Assembly (NCBI GenBank): GCA_030039695.1
Contig: JASHVB010000382.1
Location: 1 to 12,185 of the forward strand
Source of the DNA: Acetobacteraceae bacterium
GTDB taxonomy: Bacteria; Pseudomonadota; Alphaproteobacteria; Acetobacterales; Acetobacteraceae
Direction of reading: 5' to 3'
Length of the DNA stretch: 12,185 nt
Part shown: piece by piece, positions 1-6,955 of the stretch
Position numbering within the stretch: the stretch's first letter is position 1
Layout: the number at the start of each line of letters is the position of its first letter
Notes under the pieces: model-generated
The model's input: the letters and a program-made list of their open reading frames with translations, nothing else
Database searches by the model: none
What the model was told of the DNA's origin: nothing
Position numbers and translations under genes: made by a program

Positions 1-31
1 CGGTTTGCGGGATGGTGAGATTGAGTGTCAT
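1..31 (-). CDS. ftsZ: Cell division protein FtsZ, N-terminal fragment (window edge)
   Basis: Only the first ten codons are in the window. They read MTLNLTIPQT from an ATG at 31..29, and the gene continues beyond base 1. FtsZ is the tubulin-like GTPase that forms the cytokinetic ring. None of its GTP-binding motifs are visible here, so the call rests on position directly after ftsA and on the resemblance to alphaproteobacterial FtsZ starts (MTxNL followed by a few residues and then the conserved core). A GGGGGAG Shine-Dalgarno sits 8 nt upstream of the ATG, which supports the start. The gap from ftsA is 73 bp, long for this cluster, so ftsZ translation is probably initiated independently. Confidence 0.85.
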   Translation of the reverse strand, partial: MTLNLTIPQT

Positions 32-39
32 GCGGATGT

Positions 40-45
40 CTCCCC
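40..45 (-). promoter_or_regulatory. Shine-Dalgarno of ftsZ
   Basis: The minus strand reads GGGGAG here, 8 nt before the ATG at 31. It is among the clearer ribosome binding sites in the window and fits the need for high FtsZ synthesis relative to FtsA. Confidence 0.6.
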
Positions 46-85
46 CACGCGACTCGGATCGGTGAACCATCTGTTAAGCAGGAAG

Positions 86-104
86 TGCTTCGATTCGCGA
101 AGCA
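86..104 (-). other. Stem-loop between ftsA and ftsZ
   Basis: A perfect 7-bp inverted repeat (TGCTTCG / CGAAGCA) with a 5-nt loop begins at the base immediately after the ftsA stop codon. The downstream strand is not a U-run (it continues CTTCCTGCTT), so this is not a typical intrinsic terminator. An mRNA processing or stability element, or a weak attenuator separating ftsA from ftsZ output, is an inference from position only. The rest of the 32..104 gap holds the ftsZ Shine-Dalgarno; I could not identify a convincing promoter in it. Confidence 0.45.
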
Positions 105-1403
105 TCACACCCGGTCCCTGATGAAATTGACGAAGCGGCGGAACCAGCCGATCGGCTGCGTCGCATCCAGATCGACGTCATGCAGAGTACGGCCTTCGCC
201 GGCAGCCCAGTGCAGCAGTCCCGCCGTTGCGGCGAACGCTGGTACCGCAGCGGAATCCGGCAGGCCGCGTACCGCATGGGGCCGGCCGATTCGCACCTGG
301 CGATTCAACATCCGCGCAGCCATCTCGCGCACACCGCCGAGCTGGCAGGCACCACCCGTCAAAACCATGCGATTGCCGGAGGCACGCGCGAGCCCGGAGC
401 TGTCGAGGCGGTCCTTGATGTATTCGAAGGTCTCCTCGATGCGCGGGCGGATAATGTTCACCACCATGCTGCGCGGCACTTTGGCGATCTGATGCTCTTC
501 CTCGCCGACCAGATGCACGGGCACCATTTCGCGGTCGTCATCCGGCGACGCCTGTACGTTGCCATACAGCGACTTCAATCGCTCGGCGTGCGTCAGCGAC
601 GTTGACAACCCAGTCGCCAGATCCTTCGTGACGTGGAAGCCGCCGATCGGCAGTTGTGCGGTGTGCAGTAATTGCTCGTCAGCGAACACTGCCATGCCCG
701 TGGTGCCGCCCCCCATGTCTATGACGGTGGCGCCGAGCTCGCGTTCATCTGGGACCAGCGTCGCCAGCCCGGCGGCCATCGGCGCGGATACCAGTTCGGT
801 GATTTCCAGATCGCAGGCGGCGATACAGGCGCCGAGCGAGCGCAGCGCTGGCGCCGCAGCGTCGATCACGTGCAGCCGCGCCGCAAGCGTACTGCAGAAC
901 AAGCCGCGTGGGTCCACCACGCGGTCCAGCTGATCGACCGCGAAATTCAGCGGCAGCGCGTGAATCGCCTCGCGCCCGTCGGCAACCGCCCGCGCGCGCC
1001 CTTCCTGCACTGCTCGGCGGATATCCGCTTCCCCGACCGCGCGACCGTCCATTGCAAGCTGCACATTGAACAATCGTGACTCCGGCTGGCCGCAGGACAG
1101 ATTAACAGTAACGTTGCGCAGCCGCGTGTCTGCCATGTCCTCCGCCTGGCCAACGCAGGCGAGAATGGCTTTGCGTGCCTCTTCCAAATCGGCAATGCCG
1201 CCGCCGCGAATGCCTCGCGCTTTCTGCCAGCCAAGCCCGAGCACGCGCGGCGCGCCGTCGGACTCCACGCGACCGATCAGGCAGGCGATTTTCGTTGTGC
1301 CAATGTCGAGCACGCCGAACGGACCGGCGCGATGATGCCGTGGGCGTTCAGGCTCCTCGACGCTGGTCAGCGGTGGCAGCGCGCGCGGCGACATCTCGTT
1401 CAT
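105..1403 (-). CDS. ftsA: Cell division protein FtsA, actin-like membrane anchor of FtsZ
   Basis: The product is 432 aa. FtsA is an actin-fold ATPase that polymerises on the inner face of the membrane, tethers FtsZ and recruits later divisome proteins. After a polar N-terminal tail of about 28 residues come the phosphate-1 motif VLDIGTTKIACLI (31-43), the FtsA-specific 1C/SHS2 domain (roughly 105-180), the phosphate-2 motif IDMGGGTTGMAVF (228-240) and the adenosine motif VLTGGACQLGGV (347-358). The C-terminus GWFRRFVNFIRD (419-430) is the amphipathic membrane-targeting helix. The ATG at 1403 lies 16 bp after the ftsQ stop and has only a weak upstream purine stretch (AAGGG), so expression may depend on coupling to ftsQ. 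The N-terminal tail resembles that of other alphaproteobacterial FtsA proteins and is low in sequence complexity. Nothing is missing from the catalytic core. Confidence 0.97.
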   Translation of the reverse strand: MNEMSPRALPPLTSVEEPERPRHHRAGPFGVLDIGTTKIACLIGRVESDGAPRVLGLGWQKARGIRGGGIADLEEARKAILACVGQAEDMADTRLRNVTVNLSCGQPESRLFNVQLAMDGRAVGEADIRRAVQEGRARAVADGREAIHALPLNFAVDQLDRVVDPRGLFCSTLAARLHVIDAAAPALRSLGACIAACDLEITELVSAPMAAGLATLVPDERELGATVIDMGGGTTGMAVFADEQLLHTAQLPIGGFHVTKDLATGLSTSLTHAERLKSLYGNVQASPDDDREMVPVHLVGEEEHQIAKVPRSMVVNIIRPRIEETFEYIKDRLDSSGLARASGNRMVLTGGACQLGGVREMAARMLNRQVRIGRPHAVRGLPDSAAVPAFAATAGLLHWAAGEGRTLHDVDLDATQPIGWFRRFVNFIRDRV

Positions 1404-1419
1404 GGTGAGCGCCCTTGCG

Positions 1420-2265
1420 TCATGTCGGCTTCTTTGTCGCGTCAGCGGCAGTCGGCGGTGCCGCGCGCGGGCGCAGCACCAGGCGGTCGGGCAGGCGCAT
1501 GTCGATCGCGACCAGCGGCCGATCGAGCAGATCGTGCGACTGCTGCAATTGCATCAGCCGATCGAGTGCGGCCGCTTCATGTCCCTCCGGCAGCATCACT
1601 TCGGTTTTGTTGTTCATTTGCAGGTCCCACCGCCGGTCGCCGACCCGCACGGCGGCCGCGACGCGCGCCTGCAGCGTGGGCAGTGAGGACAGCGTATCGA
1701 GCAAGGCAGCGGCGGCCGGTGGCGCACCGGGTCCAACCACCAGCGGCAGGTTACGGAAATCCATAACGTTCTGATGCGCCACGACGTTGCCATTGCGGTC
1801 GATCAGCATGAATTTGCCGTCGTTCTGCCAAATCGCGAACGGACGGCGTTCCTTCAGCTTCACCACGATGGTGTCGGGAAGCTGTCGCTCGACGACAGCG
1901 CTCTGCACCCAGGACAGCGATTCGACGCGTTGGCGCGCCGCCGCCAGCGAAACGCCGAGGATGGGCATGCCCGTGTCGAGTCCCAGAGCAGCGCGCAGTA
2001 GTGCCTGCGGCGTGTTCTGCCGGCCTTCAATGTCAATATGCTGGACACGCAGGCCGGCGAAGGCGGTCAGGCTGCCGATGCGATGATGGAACGTCTCCAG
2101 CGTACTGCCGGGCCTGGCGGAATGCACTATGATCGCGCCGAGGAAGAACACGATAATGCCGCCGGCGACCCACGCCCCCGGGCGCAGCAGCTTCCTCTGT
2201 CGCCGGAGCAATAACTTCAGGCGGTTCGGTCGGTCCTTCAGCGAATTGCGGGTCACGCGCGGCAT
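1420..2265 (-). CDS. ftsQ: Cell division protein FtsQ
   Basis: The product is 281 aa and is a bitopic inner-membrane protein that links early and late divisome components through FtsB/FtsL. It has a basic cytoplasmic N-terminus (about 1-30), one transmembrane helix (about 31-49, AWVAGGIIVFFLGAIIV), a POTRA domain (about 73-141, beginning LRVQHIDIEG and ending VVKLKERRPFAIWQ) and a beta domain with the family-typical GDRRWDLQ segment. I chose the ATG at 2265 because GGTGGAG lies 8 nt upstream; it overlaps the end of ddl by 13 bp. A TTG nine codons earlier (2292) is possible but has no clear Shine-Dalgarno. The C-terminal tail is Ala/Pro/Lys-rich and probably disordered. Confidence 0.93.
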   Translation of the reverse strand: MPRVTRNSLKDRPNRLKLLLRRQRKLLRPGAWVAGGIIVFFLGAIIVHSARPGSTLETFHHRIGSLTAFAGLRVQHIDIEGRQNTPQALLRAALGLDTGMPILGVSLAAARQRVESLSWVQSAVVERQLPDTIVVKLKERRPFAIWQNDGKFMLIDRNGNVVAHQNVMDFRNLPLVVGPGAPPAAAALLDTLSSLPTLQARVAAAVRVGDRRWDLQMNNKTEVMLPEGHEAAALDRLMQLQQSHDLLDRPLVAIDMRLPDRLVLRPRAAPPTAADATKKPT

Positions 2266-3224
2266 GCGGCGTTCTCCACCATCCACGTGCAAAGCTCCGC
2301 GAAGTTCATGCCGTGATGCGCCGCTTGTTCCGGTAACAGCGACGTCGGCGTCAGGCCGGGTTGCGTGTTGATTTCCAGCAGCACGAGGCGGCCGGGTTCG
2401 CCCGCTGTGTCGTCGTATCGGAAGTCGCAGCGCGTCGCGCCGCGGCAGCCGAGCGCGCGGTGTGCGGCAAGCGCCACGTCAAGTGCGCGGTGATAGGTGT
2501 CGGGATGCACGGCGGCTGGGATGACATGACGAGAGCCGCCGTCGGCGTATTTTGATTCGTAATCGTAAAAGGCGCCCGCGTCGGCCAGGATTTCGGTAAC
2601 CGCCAGCGCGCGGTCGCCCATCACGCCGACTGTCAGCTCGCGGCCGGGGATGTATTCCTCCACCAACGCGGATCGGCCAAAGCGCCAAGCGCGCGCGATC
2701 TCGGTGCGGCGGTTGTCGCCGCTGCGGATGATTTCCACGCCAACTGAAGAGCCTTCGTTGACCGGCTTGATCACGTAGGGCAAGGGGAGTGGATCGGACG
2801 CCGCCAGCTCGTTCCGATCGACGATGACATGGCGCGCTACTGGCAATCCGTTCGCCACGAACACGGCCTTTGCCGCGACCTTATCCATCGCCAGCGCGGA
2901 TGCACGCACGCCGGAATGCGTGTAGGGAATGCCGAGCCAGTCGAGCACGCCCTGGATGGCACCGTCCTCGCCGAACCGGCCGTGCAACGCGTTGAACACC
3001 GCGTCGGGTTTGGGGCTGAGCGCTGAGATAACAGTGGCGATGTCGTCACCGACCTCAATCGGCGTCACATCGAACCCGCCGTCGCGCAGGGCGGTGATGA
3101 CCTGGCGGCCGGTGGAGAGGCTTACCTCGCGTTCCGCGGAGATGCCGCCGTAGAGCACGGCGACGCGGCGCTTCGCGTACCGCTCTCCCGGCGAAGGCGG
3201 GCGCGGTGTACGGTCCGCATTCAC
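2253..3224 (-). CDS. ddl: D-alanine--D-alanine ligase
   Basis: The product is 323 aa and is a cytoplasmic ATP-grasp enzyme that joins two D-alanines to supply the dipeptide MurF uses. Visible motifs are YGGISAEREVSLSTG (25-39), NALHGRFGEDG (78-88), YTHSGVRASALAMDK (101-115), IKPVNEGSSVGV (152-163), VEEYIPGRELTVGV (198-211), the omega-loop FYDYESKY (219-226), and the metal ligands D267, E284 and N286 in RCDFRY and EINTQPG. Tyrosines in the omega-loop and Ser104 match the D-Ala-D-Ala type; I see no sign of a D-Ala-D-Lac (vancomycin-resistance) enzyme. The start is GTG at 3224, overlapping the murB stop by 4 bp (GTGA), with GGAGG about 8 nt upstream. The first 18 residues are a basic, proline-rich leader ahead of the conserved fold. 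Confidence 0.96.
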   Translation of the reverse strand: MNADRTPRPPSPGERYAKRRVAVLYGGISAEREVSLSTGRQVITALRDGGFDVTPIEVGDDIATVISALSPKPDAVFNALHGRFGEDGAIQGVLDWLGIPYTHSGVRASALAMDKVAAKAVFVANGLPVARHVIVDRNELAASDPLPLPYVIKPVNEGSSVGVEIIRSGDNRRTEIARAWRFGRSALVEEYIPGRELTVGVMGDRALAVTEILADAGAFYDYESKYADGGSRHVIPAAVHPDTYHRALDVALAAHRALGCRGATRCDFRYDDTAGEPGRLVLLEINTQPGLTPTSLLPEQAAHHGMNFAELCTWMVENAACRA

Positions 3225-4156
3225 GACCCCGCCTCCGCCTTTATGCCGGGGACACCGATCCGCTTAATCTCCCACTCCAAATTCACGCCCGAAGCTACAG
3301 ACACGCGTTGCCGCACTTCCTCGCCGAGGCCTTCGATATCGGCCGCCGTCGCATTCCGAACGTTGATCAGGAAATTGCAGTGTTTCTCTGAAACGATCGC
3401 GCCGCCGCGCATCAGCCCGCGACAGCCTGCAGCGTCGATCAGCTCCCACGCCTTCATGGCCGGAGGATTGCGAAACGTGGAACCACCTGTGCGTGCGCGG
3501 ATCGGCTGGGACGCTTCACGGCTGGCGCGGATTTCCGACATGCGCGCTGCGATCGTCGCCGGCGCGCCGGTCGAGGCGCGCAGCCGCGCGCGGGTGATGA
3601 TCGCGCCGTGCGGCAGCGCCGAACGGCGGTACGCAAACGCAAGTTCGGCAGCGGACAGTCGGTGATATTCGCCGGAACGAGTGACAATCTCTGCCCAGTC
3701 AAGCACCGCCCCGATCTCGCCGCCGTAAGCGCCCGCGTTCATCGCCACCGCACCGCCAATGGTGCCGGGAATGCCGGACAAGAATTCCAATCCCGTCAGC
3801 GATGCCGCCGCCACATGTTCTGAGACCGTCACATCGAGCGCCGCCGCGCCAGCGACGACCCCGTTGGTCTCGGTCGAGATCGAAGAGAACCCACGCGCCA
3901 GCTTCACCGTGATGCCGGGCAGGCCGCCATCACGGATGATCAGGTTAGAGCATGCGCCGATGGTATGGACCGGAATGTCTGGTGGTAGGGCGCGTAGGAA
4001 TTGCGCCAGATCATCCGCGTCTGCCGGGCGGATCAGCACTTCCGCCGGGCCACCGGCACGGAACCAGGTGAACGGTGCGAGCGGCGCGTTCTCCTGAATC
4101 CGCCCGCGCAATGGCGGCAGAGATTCAAGAGAGGCGGGGGGGTGCGCGGCGACCAT
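3221..4156 (-). CDS. murB: UDP-N-acetylenolpyruvoylglucosamine reductase MurB
   Basis: The product is 311 aa and is the FAD- and NADPH-dependent enzyme that reduces UDP-GlcNAc-enolpyruvate to UDP-MurNAc. FAD-domain motifs are TWFRAGGPAEV (30-40), TIGACSNLIIRDGG (65-78) and SGIPGTIGGAVAMNAGAYGGEI (127-148, split here by eye). Catalytic positions are the arginine in YRRSAL (177 or 178), Ser226 in RTGGSTFRNP and Glu296 in LEWEIKRIG. The second FAD motif has Cys69 where a glycine is usual. The ATG at 4156 overlaps the stop of the upstream 82-codon frame as TGATG; a GTG one codon earlier (4159) is an equal alternative. No Shine-Dalgarno precedes either start, so translation probably depends on reinitiation. 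Unlike most genes here, it is separated from its conserved neighbour murC by about 245 bp. Confidence 0.95.
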   Translation of the reverse strand: MVAAHPPASLESLPPLRGRIQENAPLAPFTWFRAGGPAEVLIRPADADDLAQFLRALPPDIPVHTIGACSNLIIRDGGLPGITVKLARGFSSISTETNGVVAGAAALDVTVSEHVAAASLTGLEFLSGIPGTIGGAVAMNAGAYGGEIGAVLDWAEIVTRSGEYHRLSAAELAFAYRRSALPHGAIITRARLRASTGAPATIAARMSEIRASREASQPIRARTGGSTFRNPPAMKAWELIDAAGCRGLMRGGAIVSEKHCNFLINVRNATAADIEGLGEEVRQRVSVASGVNLEWEIKRIGVPGIKAEAGS

Positions 4157-4404
4157 CACGGTGAGAGACTACCGTTTTCAGGTTGTGCCATTGCGGCACG
4201 CGGGCTCAGTTTCAACGCCGAGCCCGCACAGAACCACAAAGCCAGCAAGGAAGAAGTAGAATTGATTCCCACGTGGCCCCGAGCGGGCGGCCTGGCACAG
4301 ATACGAAGCTTCTCCTCTGCCGTCCGGGCGGTTCTCTGCGGGGTCTGCGTTAGATCGTCAGCAGCAAACCGCCCGACCGCGGCCTCACAAGGGGCAAACC
4401 TCAT
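4156..4404 (-). CDS. Doubtful 82-aa spacer ORF between murC and murB
   Basis: The frame starts with an ATG overlapping the murC stop (ATGA), has a perfect AGGAGG six nt upstream (4411-4416), stays open for 82 codons and stops at a TGA overlapping the murB ATG (TGATG). The protein ([10 protein letters not shown]... ending ENGSLSP) resembles no family I know. It is Ala/Arg-rich with one short hydrophobic stretch ([13 protein letters not shown], about residues 52-64) that could pass for a weak membrane segment. The underlying DNA looks like a decayed dispersed repeat, so the peptide may have no function of its own. The likeliest role is to carry ribosomes across the insert to murB, and the AGGAGG may be the ancestral murB ribosome binding site. 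I am confident of the open frame and its junctions, not of a functional protein. Confidence 0.35.
   Translation of the reverse strand: MRFAPCEAAVGRFAADDLTQTPQRTARTAEEKLRICARPPARGHVGINSTSSLLALWFCAGSALKLSPRAAMAQPENGSLSP
4200..4227 (-). other. Stem-loop in the murB leader
   Basis: A perfect 8-bp inverted repeat, GCGGGCTC (4200-4207) and GAGCCCGC (4220-4227), with a 12-nt loop lies about 45 bp upstream of murB. On the coding strand it is not followed by a T-run, so it is not a standard terminator. It may affect mRNA stability or be part of the repeat occupying this gap. Confidence 0.4.
4227..4375. repeat. Probable degenerate dispersed repeat between murC and murB
   Basis: At 4306-4352 the minus strand carries imperfect iterations of the type ACGCAGA / CGCAGAGAA / GGCAGAGGAGAAGCTT. 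At 4227-4256 the plus strand reads CACAGAACCACAAAGCCAGC followed by AAGGAAGAAG. From memory, both wordings (CGCAGAG iterations and CACAAAG..AAGAAG) are typical of a short interspersed repeat found in many environmental bacterial genomes; I cannot verify this here. A 9-bp inverted repeat, CGGGCGGTT (4325-4333) and AACCGCCCG (4367-4375), brackets the first block with a 33-nt loop. The codon pattern differs from the flanking mur genes. I see no transposase and no clear target-site duplication. Element boundaries are uncertain and could extend across most of 4160-4400. Confidence 0.4.
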
Positions 4405-5840
4405 CCCGCACCTCCTGCCGCGCGGCGCGGACCGGCTTGCAGGTCCGCCAGCTCTCCAGGCAGGGCGGCGGCCCATTGCGTGATCGAGCCGGCGCCGAGG
4501 CACACGACGAAATCCCCAGGCTTGGCAATCGCATTCACCATTTCCGCTAGTCGCGTCGGCGCCGGCAGCGGCACAACGGAGCGATGCCCTCGCGCGCGCA
4601 GTCCCTCCACCAGTGCGTCGCGGTTCATCCCGGCGATCGGTATTTCCCCCGCGGGATAGACATCCGCGACGATCACGGTTCCCGCATCGTTCATGCAGGC
4701 GCAGAACTCATCGAACAACGACTGAAGTCGCGTAAAGCGATGCGGCTGCACGACCGCAATGACATCGCGCGCACCGGCCTGCCGTGCCGCTTTCAAAACA
4801 GCCGCGATCTCCACCGGATGGTGGCCGTAGTCATCGATCACCGTGATGCCTCCAGCCTCGCCAGTCTTTGTGAAGCGCCGCTTCACACCCTTGAAGCCGA
4901 GGAATGCGGAGCGCAGCGTGTTGTCGTCGATCTCCATTTCCAGGCCGACAGCAACAGCGGCGAGCGCGTTCTGCACATTGTGGCTGCCCAGCATCGGCAG
5001 CCGGAACGGTCCCATGCGGCGCTGCCGGCTGCGGGCGCGATCGGTGACTATCACCTCAAAGGTCGAGCCCAGCTTGTCTGGCGAAACGCGTTCGGCCCGA
5101 ACGTCAGCCTGCGGCGAAAATCCGTAGGTGATGACGCGGCGATCGGACAAACGCGGAATCATCTGCTGCACCGCGGGATGGTCGATGCACAGCACAGCAA
5201 AGCCGTAGAAGGGAATGTTGGAGACGAACTGGTCGTAGCCGGCAATCATGGCCTCCGGCGTGCCCCAGTGGTCCAGGTGCTCCGGATCCATATTGGTGAC
5301 GACCGCAATCACCGCCGGCAGGCGCAGAAAGGAACCGTCGGACTCGTCCGCCTCCACCACCATCCAGTCGCCTGCGCCAAGCCGGGTGTTGGTGCCGTAC
5401 GCATTGACGATGCCACCATTGATCACGGTGGGATCGAGCTTCGCCGCTTCCAGCACCGCTGCGATTAGGCTGGTGGTTGTCGTCTTGCCATGCGTGCCCC
5501 CGATCGCGATCGACCATTTCAGCCGCATCAGTTCGGCCAGCATTTCCGCGCGTCGCACCACCGGGATCAACTTAGCGCGCGCGGCGACGATCTCGGGATT
5601 GTCGCGCTTCAAGGCGGACGACACGACAACCACCTGCGCGCCGCCGATATTCGCCGGATCGTGGCCGATCTCCACGCGAATCCCGGCGTCGCGCAGCCGC
5701 TTTACATTGGCGGACTCGGCGATGTCGCTGCCCTGCACCGCATAGCCGAGATTATGCAAGACTTCGGCAATGCCCGACATGCCGATGCCGCCGATGCCGG
5801 CGAAATGAATCGTGCCGATCGAGAGAGGCAATGCTCTCAT
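4401..5840 (-). CDS. murC: UDP-N-acetylmuramate--L-alanine ligase MurC
   Basis: The product is 479 aa and is a cytoplasmic Mur ligase that adds L-Ala to UDP-MurNAc, the first step of the peptide stem. Domain 1 has the Rossmann motif [15 protein letters not shown] (12-26). The ATP site is [14 protein letters not shown] (111-124), with EADESDGSF (163-171) and [12 protein letters not shown] (182-193). LGSHNVQN is at 284-291, and the C-terminal domain carries [10 protein letters not shown] (336-345), QPHRFTR (365-371) and [10 protein letters not shown] (447-456). The ATG at 5840 overlaps the murG stop as ATGA, with AGGAGG about 10 nt upstream. An in-frame extension upstream to 6023 is Arg/Gly-rich, lies entirely over murG and is rejected. 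The usual order murC-murB is interrupted only by the repeat-like gap. Confidence 0.97.
   Translation of the reverse strand: MRALPLSIGTIHFAGIGGIGMSGIAEVLHNLGYAVQGSDIAESANVKRLRDAGIRVEIGHDPANIGGAQVVVVSSALKRDNPEIVAARAKLIPVVRRAEMLAELMRLKWSIAIGGTHGKTTTTSLIAAVLEAAKLDPTVINGGIVNAYGTNTRLGAGDWMVVEADESDGSFLRLPAVIAVVTNMDPEHLDHWGTPEAMIAGYDQFVSNIPFYGFAVLCIDHPAVQQMIPRLSDRRVITYGFSPQADVRAERVSPDKLGSTFEVIVTDRARSRQRRMGPFRLPMLGSHNVQNALAAVAVGLEMEIDDNTLRSAFLGFKGVKRRFTKTGEAGGITVIDDYGHHPVEIAAVLKAARQAGARDVIAVVQPHRFTRLQSLFDEFCACMNDAGTVIVADVYPAGEIPIAGMNRDALVEGLRARGHRSVVPLPAPTRLAEMVNAIAKPGDFVVCLGAGSITQWAAALPGELADLQAGPRRAAGGAG
4411..4416 (-). promoter_or_regulatory. Perfect Shine-Dalgarno at the end of murC
   Basis: The minus strand reads AGGAGG, six nt before the ATG that overlaps the murC stop. 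It lies inside murC and serves the spacer ORF, or is the original murB site left behind when the gap DNA was inserted. It is the only full-consensus site near the murC-murB junction, while murB itself has none. Confidence 0.6.
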
Positions 5841-6955
5841 GGACGCATCGCCTCCTGCGGCGTCAGTTCTTCCACCAGGTCCGCTAGACGCGCCGCGGCG
5901 TGCGGCTGCGCCACGCTGCGCGCGCCGACCGCGGCGCGAGCCAGCGCGGCGGGATTGGTAAACAATTCGATCAATCGGGCCGACAGCGCATCGGGTGTGA
6001 AAGTCGACTGCGGCATTACCCATGCTCCGCCGGCGTCAGCGAGCGCGCGTGCGTTCGCCGACTGGTGGTCGTCGATTGCGCCCGGCAACGGCACCAAGAT
6101 CGCGGGCCGACCCGAAACCGCAAGTTCCGCGACGGTCGAAGCGCCGGCACGTGCGATCACCAAATGCGCGGCGACCAGCCGAGCCGCGACATTCGGGAAG
6201 AACGCGGCCAGGTCGGCGTTGATGCCCGTTTCGTCGTACGCCGATCGAACCTGCGGTAGGTCCTCGGTGCGACACTGCTGCGTCACCACCAGCTGCGCAC
6301 GCAGCGACTCCGGCAATTGCCTCAGTGCCGTCGGCACCACATCGGAGAACACCCGCGCGCCCAGCGAACCGCCCAGCACCAGAACCCGGACCTTCTCTGT
6401 CGGTGCCGCATATCCCGCATGTTCCAGCGATGCGATTGCCCGCCGCACCGGATTGCCGGTCACGCTTGTCGGCGCGTGCGCGGGCGCCCGCGTCGTCGCA
6501 GCGAAACTCAGCGCCACTCGATCCGCCCGCTTCGCCAGGAACCGATTGGCTCGCCCGAGCACGGCGTTCTGCTCATGCAAAACAACCGCAGGCCGACGTA
6601 GCGTGAACCGCGTCGCCAACACCGGCGCGACGCTGGGATAACCGCCAAACCCGACCACTGCGGCGGCGTCGATCATGCCCAGAATTTGCCTCGCCTGCAC
6701 GGTCCCAGCGAGCAGTGAAAGCATTGCCGCACCGGCGCGCGGCATGCCACGTCCGGCGAGGCCGGCGCCGCGGATGACGTATTGTTCCTTTCCGGCGAAC
6801 ACCGGACTTTGGAGGCTGGCCGAACGCGAGTCGGTGATCAACACGATGCGCCTGCCGCGCGCGACCAACTCCGCCGCCAAGGCCTCGGCGGGAAAAATAT
6901 GGCCGCCGGTGCCGCCGGCCGCGATCACGATCGGTCGCACTGCCGGTCCCCTCAC
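5837..6955 (-). CDS. murG: UDP-GlcNAc:lipid I GlcNAc transferase MurG
   Basis: The product is 372 aa and is the peripheral membrane GT28 glycosyltransferase that adds GlcNAc to lipid I, making lipid II on the cytoplasmic face. Motifs are [17 protein letters not shown] (11-27), [11 protein letters not shown] (101-111), [13 protein letters not shown] (126-138), TGNPVRR (166-172), [13 protein letters not shown] (193-205), [12 protein letters not shown] (267-278) and DDHQSANAR (295-303), which together form the UDP-GlcNAc and acceptor sites. The start used is GTG at 6955, overlapping the ftsW stop by 4 bp (GTGA). A second GTG five codons on (6940) has a purine-rich GGGGA before it and would also give a normal MurG N-terminus, so the exact start is uncertain by five residues. 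MurG sits beside ftsW, which helps produce and consume lipid II at the septum. Confidence 0.96.
   Translation of the reverse strand: MRGPAVRPIVIAAGGTGGHIFPAEALAAELVARGRRIVLITDSRSASLQSPVFAGKEQYVIRGAGLAGRGMPRAGAAMLSLLAGTVQARQILGMIDAAAVVGFGGYPSVAPVLATRFTLRRPAVVLHEQNAVLGRANRFLAKRADRVALSFAATTRAPAHAPTSVTGNPVRRAIASLEHAGYAAPTEKVRVLVLGGSLGARVFSDVVPTALRQLPESLRAQLVVTQQCRTEDLPQVRSAYDETGINADLAAFFPNVAARLVAAHLVIARAGASTVAELAVSGRPAILVPLPGAIDDHQSANARALADAGGAWVMPQSTFTPDALSARLIELFTNPAALARAAVGARSVAQPHAAARLADLVEELTPQEAMRP

Noticed and set aside
1404..1419. Promoter between ftsQ and ftsA
   Set aside because: The gap is only 16 bp and shows no -35/-10 pair; any promoter would have to lie inside ftsQ, where I could not identify one.
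4325..4375. Intrinsic terminator after murC
   Set aside because: The 9-bp stem has a 33-nt loop and no T-run follows on the coding strand, so it does not meet the pattern of a rho-independent terminator.
4584..5468. 294-codon plus-strand open frame opposite murC
   Set aside because: It lies entirely within the conserved murC coding region, with no family motif or start signal of its own.
5841..6023. 61-residue N-terminal extension of MurC
   Set aside because: It lies over the murG 3' end, is Arg/Gly-rich, and the ATG at 5840 has AGGAGG upstream and the expected family start.
5490..6641. 383-codon plus-strand open frame opposite murC and murG
   Set aside because: It is antisense to two genes with intact family motifs, has a low-complexity Ala/Arg/Ser composition and matches no family; such mirror frames are expected in GC-rich coding DNA.
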